Origin: an uncultured Roseateles sp.
GTDB lineage: Bacteria > Pseudomonadota > Gammaproteobacteria > Burkholderiales > Burkholderiaceae
Assembly: GCA_946480605.1 (NCBI GenBank)
Contig: CAMLKW010000035.1
Span: 1-26,517, forward strand
DNA length: 26,517 nucleotides
Direction of reading: 5' to 3'
The position numbers and the translations under genes are program-made. Positions 1 to 6,442 of the stretch are shown here, piece by piece. The number at the start of each line of letters is the position of its first letter. The stretch's first letter is position 1. Under the pieces are notes generated by a model, which saw nothing but the letters and a program-made list of their open reading frames with translations, was not told the origin of the DNA and made no database searches.

Positions 1-611
1 AGGAAGGTGTCCCAGGCGGCGGCGTCGGTGTCCTTGTCGGAGTCCTGCGTGGCGTAGCGGCCGGCGGTGTCGATGAGCACGGCCTCGTCGCTGAACCACC
101 ACTCGCAGTTGCGCGTGCCGCCCACGCCGCGCACGCTTGCCTGGCCCAGCTTGTCGGCCAGCGGGAAGTTCAGGCCGGCGTTCAGCAGCGCCGTGGTCTT
201 GCCCGAGCCCGGCGCGCCGACGAAGACGTACCAGGGCAGCTCGTACAGCGACGTGCCGCCGCTGAACAAACCCTTCTTCGAGCCGGGCGCCTTCTTCAGC
301 AGCGCGATGGCCTGGCCGAAGCGCTCCTGCAGCACCGCCTCTTCCTTGGCGGCGGCGGAGGGACCCGAGCCCATGCCCTTGACGAGGGCCGCGTTGATGC
401 GGCGGCGACGCAGCTGCGACCACACGAGGCGCAGGCCGCCCAGCAGCCAGACGACGGCCAGCGCGATCCAGCGGGCGAGGCTGGAGTCCAGCGGACGGTT
501 CTCGCCGAACGCGATCAGCGGGCCCACCCACCAGACCAGCGCGGAGATGACCAGCAGGCCGAACACGCCCAGCGTGATCGGGTGGAACAAGATGGACAGG
601 AATTTCTTCAT
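1..611 (-). CDS. tssM: TssM (IcmF/ImpL) inner-membrane protein, N-terminal part only
   Basis: This is the large inner-membrane ATPase-like subunit of the T6SS trans-envelope complex, which pairs with TssL and spans to the outer membrane. Only the first 203 residues are visible; the family is usually over 1,100 residues. Two hydrophobic segments (about residues 8-35 and 45-64) are followed by a basic stretch. A Walker A motif, GAPGSGKT, lies at residues 132-139, and a Walker B-like LIDTAGRY at about 179-186. The ATG at 611-609 begins two bases after the TssL stop, so the two are almost certainly co-translated. The frame is open to the window edge with no sign of damage. Confidence 0.95.
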   Translation of the reverse strand, partial: MKKFLSILFHPITLGVFGLLVISALVWWVGPLIAFGENRPLDSSLARWIALAVVWLLGGLRLVWSQLRRRRINAALVKGMGSGPSAAAKEEAVLQERFGQAIALLKKAPGSKKGLFSGGTSLYELPWYVFVGAPGSGKTTALLNAGLNFPLADKLGQASVRGVGGTRNCEWWFSDEAVLIDTAGRYATQDSDKDTDAAAWDTF

Positions 612-613
612 GA

Positions 614-1954
614 TCAACGGTCCTGCACCATCAGCGTGACTTCGACGCGGCGGTTCTTGGAACGGCCGGCCGGCGTGGCGTTGTCGGCCACGGCCTCGGC
701 GTCGGCGCGGCCTTCGGCGCGCAGGCGGTTGGCTTCGACGCGCTCCGACAGCAGGTTGCGGAAGGCCTCGGCGCGGGCCTGCGACAGATGCCAGTTGGAC
801 GGGAAGCGCAACGAGCGAATGGGCTGGTTGTCGGTGTGGCCGGTGACCAGCACCGGGCCCTTCATGCGCTGCAGCGCCTCGGCGATGCGCAGCACCAGCG
901 GACGCAGCTCGGACGACACCTCGGCGCTGCCGGGCCCGAACAGCCCGTCGCCCTTGATGATGACGATGGACTTGTCGGCCAGGTCGTTGACCGCGATCAG
1001 GCCGGCCTTGATGTCGTTGTCCAGCAGCCCGGCCAGGCGCGGTGCGGCCGGCGGCGGCGTGGGCGCGGCGACGGCGGCGGTCTTCACGTCGAAGCCGCGC
1101 AGCACGGTGAAGGCCTCGTCCGACGCACCGTTGATGCCGAAGCGCAGCGCGCCGTAGACGATCAGCAGCAGCAGCGCGGTTGCGGCCGCGATGGCCCACA
1201 GCGGCAGCTTGTGGCGCAGGCCGCGTTCGGCCGGCTCGGCGCCCTGCCAGCGCGGCGACAGCGCGGGGTCGGGTGTCTGGCCCTGGCGCAGCATCTGCGC
1301 GAGGCGGGCGCGCACGCCGTCCAGCTGGGCTCGGCCGTTGTCGATGACGCGGTAGCGGCCCTCGAAGCCGAAGGCCAGGCAGACGTACAGCAGCTCCAGC
1401 AGGTTGCGGTTGGCCGGCACGTTCTCGGCCAGCTTGGCCATCAGCGCGAAGACCTTCTCGCCGCCCCAGGACTCGTTGTGGAACTGCACCAGCAGGCTCT
1501 GCGACGCCCAGGCGCCCGAGCCGCCCCAGGGCGTGCTGGCGGCGGCTTCGTCCAGCAGCGTGCACAGGATGTAGCGGCCGGCGATGACCTGCTCGTTGGG
1601 CAGGCCCTCGGCGCGGGCCTTGGCCTCGAAGCCGCGGATGCCGTCGGCCAGCGCTTCCTTGAGGCCCGTCGGGTTGGGATGCTGGGCGCTGTGGCGGATG
1701 CGCGGCGCGGCCGACAGCAGCGGCATCGCGGCGGCCACCAGCGGGTTCAGGCTGGCGGTGGTCAGCGCCTCCAGCGCCATCGGCGCCTCCTTGCCCGCCG
1801 GGCCGGCGGGCATGCCCTGCGGCGCGGCGCCGGGGGGCGGCGCAGGCCGTGCCGGCGGCTGGCCACCCGTCATGGGCCGGCCCGCGCTGGGCTTGATGAC
1901 CGTGCGGTCCTGCCCGAAGGCGGCAAAGGGATCGTCGTTGTTGGGATCGCTCAT
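614..1954 (-). CDS. tssL: TssL (DotU/ImpK) with fused OmpA/MotB peptidoglycan-binding domain
   Basis: The 446-residue inner-membrane subunit of the T6SS membrane complex. A Pro/Ala-rich cytoplasmic N-terminus (residues 1-65) precedes the DotU domain (about 65-235, with LCTLLDEA and the WGGEKVF-type motif). One membrane helix follows (about 250-273), then a periplasmic OmpA-like domain (about 329-446). That domain contains VTGHTDNQPI, the SQARA helix and a C-terminal SKNRRVEV, the usual diaminopimelate-binding region. Such 'evolved' TssL proteins anchor the complex to peptidoglycan themselves instead of relying on a separate partner. The gene starts 26 bases after tssK and ends two bases before tssM. 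The short hydrophilic start fits the ATG at 1954. Confidence 0.96.
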   Translation of the reverse strand: MSDPNNDDPFAAFGQDRTVIKPSAGRPMTGGQPPARPAPPPGAAPQGMPAGPAGKEAPMALEALTTASLNPLVAAAMPLLSAAPRIRHSAQHPNPTGLKEALADGIRGFEAKARAEGLPNEQVIAGRYILCTLLDEAAASTPWGGSGAWASQSLLVQFHNESWGGEKVFALMAKLAENVPANRNLLELLYVCLAFGFEGRYRVIDNGRAQLDGVRARLAQMLRQGQTPDPALSPRWQGAEPAERGLRHKLPLWAIAAATALLLLIVYGALRFGINGASDEAFTVLRGFDVKTAAVAAPTPPPAAPRLAGLLDNDIKAGLIAVNDLADKSIVIIKGDGLFGPGSAEVSSELRPLVLRIAEALQRMKGPVLVTGHTDNQPIRSLRFPSNWHLSQARAEAFRNLLSERVEANRLRAEGRADAEAVADNATPAGRSKNRRVEVTLMVQDR

Positions 1955-1980
1955 GGGGCGGACCGATCAGGTGGGGGCAA

Positions 1981-3318
1981 TCACGCGCGGATTGCCCAGA
2001 ATTCGAGTTCAAGGCCGGGGAACTCGCCGGCGATGTGCATGGCCAGGCCGCCCGAGCTTTCGAGCTGCTTCCACATCTCGTTGCCGCGGGTCTCCAGCTC
2101 GAAGTAGTTGTGGCCCGCGTGGTAGGGAATCTGGCGCGGCGCCACCGGCAGCGGGCGCAGCGTGACGCCGGGCAGCTGCAGGTTGACGAGGTCGCGGATG
2201 CGCTCGACCGGGCCGATCTTGACCTGCGTCGGGAAGCGCGCGCGCAGCGCGTCGCCCGGCAGCTGGGCCGACACGGCCAGCACGAAGGTGGCGCTGCGCT
2301 GCAGGTTCACGTCCGGGATCAGCGCCACGCGCACGCCGTAGGCGCGGTCCTGCAGCTCGATGGGGATGGCGGTCTGCTCCATCACCATGGACAGCGACTG
2401 GCGCAGGTCGTCGATGACGGGCTTGAAGGTGGCGGCCAGGTCGTCATGCAGGTAGTCCGCATACGTGCCGGGGCGGCGGCCGTCGCGGAAGGTGGCCAGG
2501 TCGCCGGCCAGCGCCAGGCAGTCGCCGTACAGCCGCTCGGGATGCAGCACCGACACCGAGCGCAGGTGGTTGAACGTGGCCTGGTTGCGGTTGACCGCCT
2601 CCAGCAGCAGGAAGTCGGCGATCTCGCCCACGCCGCCGCGGCCCGGCGCGGCCAGCCGCGCGGCCAGCGCCGCGCCGCGCTGGTGCAGCAGCCCGCACAG
2701 CTCGCGCACATAACCGTCCAGCACCGGGTGGGCCGGCGCGTGCAGCAGCGGCGGCACGTAGGTCGGGTCCAGCACGACGCGGTTGTCGGCGCGGCGCTCG
2801 ACGACGCGGGCCACGCCCAGCGTCGCATAGCCGTCACCGGCGTCGCGGGCCAGCATCAGGCGCAGGTTGAGCCGGCCGACCTGCAGCGCGGCGTCGCGGT
2901 CCAGCTGGGAGTTGCTGTCGCCCACGCTGACCTCGGCGGCCAGGAAGCGCGCGCCCATGGAGCCGGCGGCGGCTTCGGCATCGGTCTCGACGACGCCGGG
3001 GCGCTGCAGCGTGACGGCCAGCACGACGATCTCGTTGCGGGCGTCGGCCGGGATGTCCAGCGCGGCCGGCGCGGCGTCGCTGCCGGGGGCGGAGAAGGCG
3101 GTGCCGTCGGGCAGCAGGCCCTGGGCGGCGGCCAGGCCCAGCTTGCCCAGCGTCAGCGAGGCCTCGTCCAGCGTCAGCGCGGAGAAGCCCCAGGCATAGG
3201 GCAGACACTGTTGCAGGCGCTGGCGCCACTGGTGCTCCCAGTGGCGGTCGTGCTGCTGGAAGTGCTGCGGCTGGAGGAACATGCCCTCGGTCCAGATCAC
3301 TCGGTCACGCCAGGTCAT
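1981..3318 (-). CDS. tssK: TssK (ImpJ/VasE) baseplate-to-membrane connector
   Basis: A 445-residue cytoplasmic protein that links the baseplate wedge (TssE/F/G) to the TssL/TssM membrane complex. The N-terminus, with VIWTEGMFLQPQHFQQHDR, is a TssK family signature, and the length is normal. I start at the ATG at 3318, giving MTWRDRVIW. An in-frame TTG at 3339 would add seven residues, but the usual family start and a GAGG upstream favour 3318. It is the first gene of a tssK-tssL-tssM unit separated from the rest of the minus-strand T6SS genes by two plus-strand genes. It therefore probably has its own promoter in the 3319-3475 gap. Confidence 0.95.
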   Translation of the reverse strand: MTWRDRVIWTEGMFLQPQHFQQHDRHWEHQWRQRLQQCLPYAWGFSALTLDEASLTLGKLGLAAAQGLLPDGTAFSAPGSDAAPAALDIPADARNEIVVLAVTLQRPGVVETDAEAAAGSMGARFLAAEVSVGDSNSQLDRDAALQVGRLNLRLMLARDAGDGYATLGVARVVERRADNRVVLDPTYVPPLLHAPAHPVLDGYVRELCGLLHQRGAALAARLAAPGRGGVGEIADFLLLEAVNRNQATFNHLRSVSVLHPERLYGDCLALAGDLATFRDGRRPGTYADYLHDDLAATFKPVIDDLRQSLSMVMEQTAIPIELQDRAYGVRVALIPDVNLQRSATFVLAVSAQLPGDALRARFPTQVKIGPVERIRDLVNLQLPGVTLRPLPVAPRQIPYHAGHNYFELETRGNEMWKQLESSGGLAMHIAGEFPGLELEFWAIRA

Positions 3319-3337
3319 GTGTGGGTTCGCCTCAAGC

Positions 3338-3371
3338 AATAAAAAGCGCAGTCTGCACTCTCGGGACTGCG
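3338..3371 (-). terminator. Terminator-like hairpin in the tssK leader (possible attenuator)
   Basis: Read on the minus strand, CGCAGTC (3371-3365) and GACTGCG (3353-3347) form a perfect 7-bp stem with an 11-nt loop. A C and then TTTTTATT (3345-3338) follow directly. This is the shape of a Rho-independent terminator, and it ends only about 20 bases before the tssK ATG. It could block read-through from the right, or act as an attenuator in the tssK leader. The stem is short, so strength is uncertain. Confidence 0.45.
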
Positions 3372-3380
3372 ATCAGGCCA

Positions 3381-3441
3381 TGAGTGACTGCAGGGCGGGC
3401 TTGGTTCCCGGCGGGAACCATTTGCGCGCAGCGGTCACTCA
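3381..3441. promoter_or_regulatory. 61-bp nested palindrome in the divergent tssK/ompA gap (candidate operator)
   Basis: A perfect 19-bp dyad, TGGTTCCC-GGC-GGGAACCA, occupies 3402-3420. A second perfect 8-bp inverted pair, TGAGTGAC (3381-3388) and GTCACTCA (3434-3441), flanks it with exactly 13 bases on each side. Both share the centre at 3411. About half of the intervening bases also pair. The position between two divergent start codons (3318 and 3476) suggests a binding site for a dimeric regulator. I could not identify convincing -35/-10 or sigma-54 boxes. Confidence 0.5.
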
Positions 3442-3475
3442 GTCCGCGACCGCCACGCCGACACGAGTGCCCGCC

Positions 3476-4033
3476 ATGAAGCAGCTTCGCCCCCTTCTTG
3501 CCCTGACCCTGTGCAGCCTGGCCCTGGCTACCCAGGCCCAGACCGCCGCGCCCGACGCTGCCGCCTCGGCGCCCGCCGCCGTGGACCTGGGCAAGACGGT
3601 GCCCACGACCGAGGCCATCGCCGAGGGCCTGTTCCCCGACGACAAGTGCAAGGAGCTGGAGGCCAGCGGCTTCAAGTGCATGGGCTTCAAGCCGGCCATC
3701 AAGTACTCGCTGCCGGCCACGTCGTTCAAGGTCGGTTCGGCCGAGCTGCCGGTGCTGCTGAAGCGCCAGCTGGACGTGTTCGCCGACGTGCTCAAGACCA
3801 AGAAGAACAGCGATCGCAAGGTGCGCATCATCGGCCACGCGGACGCCTCGGGCACGCCGGCGGCCAACCAGGCGCTGTCCGTCAAGCGGGCCGAGTCGGT
3901 GCGCGACTACCTGGTGGGCAAGGGCGCCGACACGGCCATGCTGGAGATCGAGGGCGTGGGCTCCAAGGACCCCAAGAACCCCAAGAAGCCCAACGCCGAC
4001 GAGAACCGCCGCGTGGAGATCGGGCGCAAGTAA
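3476..4033 (+). CDS. Secreted OmpA-domain protein
   Basis: A 185-residue protein with a typical Sec signal peptide (basic KQLR start, hydrophobic core, cleavage probably near ALATQA at about residues 17-22). A short linker with two Cys (about residues 50-60) leads to an OmpA-like peptidoglycan-binding domain in the C-terminal 110 residues, with IIGHADASG, a VKRAESVRDYL helix and ENRRVEI. It has no eight-stranded barrel, and the residues before the first Cys do not form a lipobox. It is therefore probably a soluble or wall-associated periplasmic protein. I start at the ATG at 3476 because the signal peptide begins there; upstream in-frame sequence does not look like protein. It is divergent from tssK and followed by the caspase-like gene. 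A role in anchoring the apparatus, or in protecting the cell from the neighbouring candidate effector, is inference. Confidence 0.85.
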   Translation: MKQLRPLLALTLCSLALATQAQTAAPDAAASAPAAVDLGKTVPTTEAIAEGLFPDDKCKELEASGFKCMGFKPAIKYSLPATSFKVGSAELPVLLKRQLDVFADVLKTKKNSDRKVRIIGHADASGTPAANQALSVKRAESVRDYLVGKGADTAMLEIEGVGSKDPKNPKKPNADENRRVEIGRK

Positions 4034-4046
4034 GCGTCCGTCCCGC

Positions 4047-4075
4047 CGGGCGCTCCGGCCCGTTTCCGTTTTCCC
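4047..4075 (+). terminator. Weak terminator-like hairpin after the OmpA-domain gene
   Basis: CGGGC (4047-4051) and GCCCG (4058-4062) can pair around a 6-nt loop, and the T-rich run TTTCCGTTTT follows. The stem is only 5 bp, so it may reduce read-through into the next gene without stopping it. Confidence 0.3.
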
Positions 4076-4133
4076 GTCCGTGTGAGGGTCCGTCGGCCGT
4101 CACGCCCTTCATCGTCAACACTTCCCTCAGACC

Positions 4134-5219
4134 ATGGCCAAATCCATCGACAGCGGTACCGTCGTCTACGAAATCAAGGCGACCAACCCGAACGCGATCG
4201 CCAACTACGACGCCGGCAAGCTGGTGAAGAGCATCGGCGACGACCTGATCGCGTTCGTCGGCAAGCCCATCCAGGGCCTGGTGGTGAAGGCCACGGACGC
4301 AACCAGCCTCGTCAAGAAGGTCAAGGAAGACCTGGTGGCCGGCAAGTGCGCCACGCCCTGGCTGCGCGCCGGCATGTCGGGCAAGGACATGATCTTCCTG
4401 GTCACCGACCCGAAGACGGCCAAGTACGAGCGCAGCTGCGTGCTGGTGGCCGACTACAAGGGCATCCGCGAAAAGCAGAAGAAGCTGCTGACCGAGACCA
4501 AGGTCTACAACCTGGACAAGGGCGACAAGGTCATCGACAAGGCCGCCAAGGACATGGTCAAGGCGCTGGGCGTCAAGGGCGACGGCAAGTCGCTGGGCGA
4601 GATCGACGGCAGCGTGTCCATCATCCTGCTGGCCCACGGCGACGAGGACAAGACCGCCAGCGGCCAGATCTACGGCAAGGACTTCGCCGGCAAGTCACCC
4701 AAGGAACTGGTGGCGCTGTTGACGGACAACAAGGACCCCAAGAAGCGCCTGGCCCCGACCTACTCGGGCACCATCTACCTGGACGGCTGCTTCACGGCTC
4801 AGGGCGGCGCGATGGTGAACTACACCAAGCTGGTGTGGGAGCTGCTGAAGGCCAAGGGCATCAAGAACTGCAAGGTCAAGGGCAACCTGGGCGCCGCGGC
4901 GACGCTGAAGTCCGGCGACGAGCTGGTGACCACCACCGAGGCCGAGAAGGCCGGCAAGAAGCTGACGGACAAGGCGCAGAAGGACTACGAGAAGCAGATC
5001 GCGCCGGCCGAGGCCAAGCTGGAAGAGATCTGGAAGAAGAAGTACGGCAGCAAGGACAAGGACGGCTTCAAGAAGGACCCCGACGTCGCCAAGCTCAATG
5101 CCGCCATCGACAAGGCGCGCAAGGAGGCCATCAAGAAGCTGGAATCCGACCTGAAGAAGATCCCGGGCTACGAGGTCAAGAACCTGGTGGGGCAGTTCGG
5201 GCTGACGCGCCTGAACTGA
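4134..5219 (+). CDS. Lys-rich clan CD (caspase/C80/DUF4347-like) cysteine peptidase candidate; possible T6SS effector
   Basis: A 361-residue protein I cannot assign to a named family with certainty. The strand-then-His motif SIILLAHGDED (His168) and the strand-then-Cys motif GTIYLDGCFTAQGG (Cys219), 51 residues apart, have the layout of clan CD cysteine peptidases. The closest in style, from memory, are the MARTX C80 domain and DUF4347, with a hydrophobic strand before HG and another before the catalytic Cys. There is no signal peptide or membrane segment. About 60 of 361 residues are Lys (17%), and the last 90 residues look like charged helices. No good ribosome binding site precedes the ATG. 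The gene lies 100 bases after the OmpA-domain gene and converges on the PAAR-like gene. Being placed among T6SS genes makes an effector role plausible, but this is inference. Confidence 0.7.
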   Translation: MAKSIDSGTVVYEIKATNPNAIANYDAGKLVKSIGDDLIAFVGKPIQGLVVKATDATSLVKKVKEDLVAGKCATPWLRAGMSGKDMIFLVTDPKTAKYERSCVLVADYKGIREKQKKLLTETKVYNLDKGDKVIDKAAKDMVKALGVKGDGKSLGEIDGSVSIILLAHGDEDKTASGQIYGKDFAGKSPKELVALLTDNKDPKKRLAPTYSGTIYLDGCFTAQGGAMVNYTKLVWELLKAKGIKNCKVKGNLGAAATLKSGDELVTTTEAEKAGKKLTDKAQKDYEKQIAPAEAKLEEIWKKKYGSKDKDGFKKDPDVAKLNAAIDKARKEAIKKLESDLKKIPGYEVKNLVGQFGLTRLN

Positions 5220-5245
5220 ACCCTTCGGCACTCGGGCCGAGCGCT

Positions 5246-5267
5246 GACGCCGCCTTCGGGCGGCGTC
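5246..5267. terminator. Bidirectional terminator hairpin between convergent genes
   Basis: GACGCCGCC (5246-5254), TTCG loop (5255-5258) and GGCGGCGTC (5259-5267) form a perfect 9-bp stem with a UUCG-type tetraloop. It lies between the stops of the converging genes at 5219 (plus) and 5274 (minus). There is no T-run, so it is either a hairpin-only terminator or a transcript-end stabiliser. A smaller CTCGG-G-CCGAG dyad lies just before it at 5231-5241. Confidence 0.6.
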
Positions 5268-5273
5268 CTGCGT

Positions 5274-5663
5274 TCAGGGCACCATCTCCGTCATCTGCCC
5301 GGGCATCGTGAAGCTGACCACGCCGGCATAGGCGCACATCAGCTTGGACGTGTTGTTCAGCACCGGCATGTTGCCTAGCATCACGGTGGGCGCGCCGGGC
5401 GTCCACGGCGCCGGGAACACCGGCACGCAGGGCATGGGCGTCAGCACGCCCAAAGCGGCGGCGGTGGCGGCGGCCACCGTGGGGTTGCTGGGGCTGCTGC
5501 ACATGCCGAACGGCGGGATGTTGACCATGGGCACGTTGTCCATGATGTTGGCCGCCGCCATGTTGCTGGTCATCATCTTGTTCTTGGGCAGCACGTTCAG
5601 CGTGCTCGGCGCGACGCCGAAGGTGCAGGCCATCAGGGCGCCGGTGCAGCAGTGTTGGGGCAT
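5274..5663 (-). CDS. PAAR-like DUF4280 protein (spike-tip candidate)
   Basis: A 129-residue protein with the DUF4280 layout: CCTGALMACTFG near the start, PSTLNVLP, then PMVNIPPFGMCSSPSNP, TPMPCVP and a closing CAYAGVVSFTMPGQ. DUF4280 proteins are PAAR-like and are thought to cap the VgrG spike, sometimes carrying effectors. This one is a bare domain with no toxin extension. It has six Cys and is very Met-rich (15 of 129). The start at 5663 is supported by GGAG six bases upstream. The gene begins 10 bases after the phosphatase gene and is the last of its transcription block. The convergent gene at 4134-5219 is an obvious candidate partner, although it is on the other strand. Confidence 0.85.
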   Translation of the reverse strand: MPQHCCTGALMACTFGVAPSTLNVLPKNKMMTSNMAAANIMDNVPMVNIPPFGMCSSPSNPTVAAATAAALGVLTPMPCVPVFPAPWTPGAPTVMLGNMPVLNNTSKLMCAYAGVVSFTMPGQMTEMVP

Positions 5664-5673
5664 GGCTCGCTCC

Positions 5674-6423
5674 TCAATCCACCTCAAGCCACAGGGCCAG
5701 GGCGGTGAAGTTGTCGTGGTTGGGCTTGGCCGCCGCCGCCAGGCGCACGCGCTGGCCCAGGTCGTCCAGCCAGGCCTGGGGCTCGGCGGCGAAGGACAGC
5801 GCGGCGGCGATCTCCTCGTCGGTGACCCATTCCCACAGGCCGTCGGTGCACAGCATCAGCGCCTCGCGGCCCTGCAGTGGCCAGGGCTGCTCCGACACGC
5901 TGATGTGCAGGTCCTCGCCCTGCGTGCCCAGCGCCGAGTACAGCTCGCTGCGCTTGGGGTGGACGCGCGCGCCGGCCTCGTCCAGCAGGCCGCCGTCGAT
6001 GAGCGACTGCACCAGGCTGTGGTCGCTGGTGCGCTGGACCAGGCGGCCGTCGCGGAAGGCATAAAAGCGCGAGTCGCCGCAGTGGCCCCACAGCGCGCTG
6101 CGCTCCTGCAGGTCGATGGACAGCACGACCACCGTGGAGTGCATGTTGCGCAGCTGCGGGTTGGCCGCCCGCTGCGCCAGCAGCTCGCGGTTGGTGTCGC
6201 GCAGCAGCAGCTCCAGCGCCTGCGGGTGGTGGCAGGGCATGGCCGCATAGCCCTGCAGCACATGGCTGACGGCCAGCTTGGACGCGATGTCGCCGCCGCC
6301 ATGGCCGCCGGCGCCGTCGGCCAGCACGCAGCACAGGTAGCGCTCGGAGTGCCAGTGGCCGCAGGCGTCCTCGTTGTAGTCGCGCCCGCCGCGTTCGGAC
6401 ATCAATGCCAGCTCGATGTGCAT
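5674..6423 (-). CDS. pppA: PP2C-family Ser/Thr phosphatase (PppA-like T6SS regulator)
   Basis: A 249-residue cytoplasmic metal-dependent protein phosphatase. The PP2C motifs are in order: RDYNEDA near residue 14, LADGAGGHGGG at about 34-44, GHCGDSRFYAF in the middle, LCTDGLWEWV, and a final HDNFTAL. The metal-binding Asp residues are all present. In H1-type systems PppA removes the phosphate that the kinase PpkA places on the FHA protein, turning secretion down. Here the gene follows the FHA gene by 19 bases and precedes the PAAR-like gene by 10, which supports this role. No PpkA-like kinase is in the window. Confidence 0.93.
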   Translation of the reverse strand: MHIELALMSERGGRDYNEDACGHWHSERYLCCVLADGAGGHGGGDIASKLAVSHVLQGYAAMPCHHPQALELLLRDTNRELLAQRAANPQLRNMHSTVVVLSIDLQERSALWGHCGDSRFYAFRDGRLVQRTSDHSLVQSLIDGGLLDEAGARVHPKRSELYSALGTQGEDLHISVSEQPWPLQGREALMLCTDGLWEWVTDEEIAAALSFAAEPQAWLDDLGQRVRLAAAAKPNHDNFTALALWLEVD

Positions 6424-6442
6424 TGGAGGCCCCCCTCTATCT

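Noticed and set aside
3281..3475. N-terminal extension of the OmpA-domain gene to an ATG at 3281
   Set aside because: It would run through the palindrome and antisense to the tssK start, and bury a perfect signal peptide beginning at 3476.
3319..3475. Sigma-54 promoter upstream of tssK or the OmpA gene
   Set aside because: No GGCAC-N5-TTGC pattern was found on either strand of the gap.
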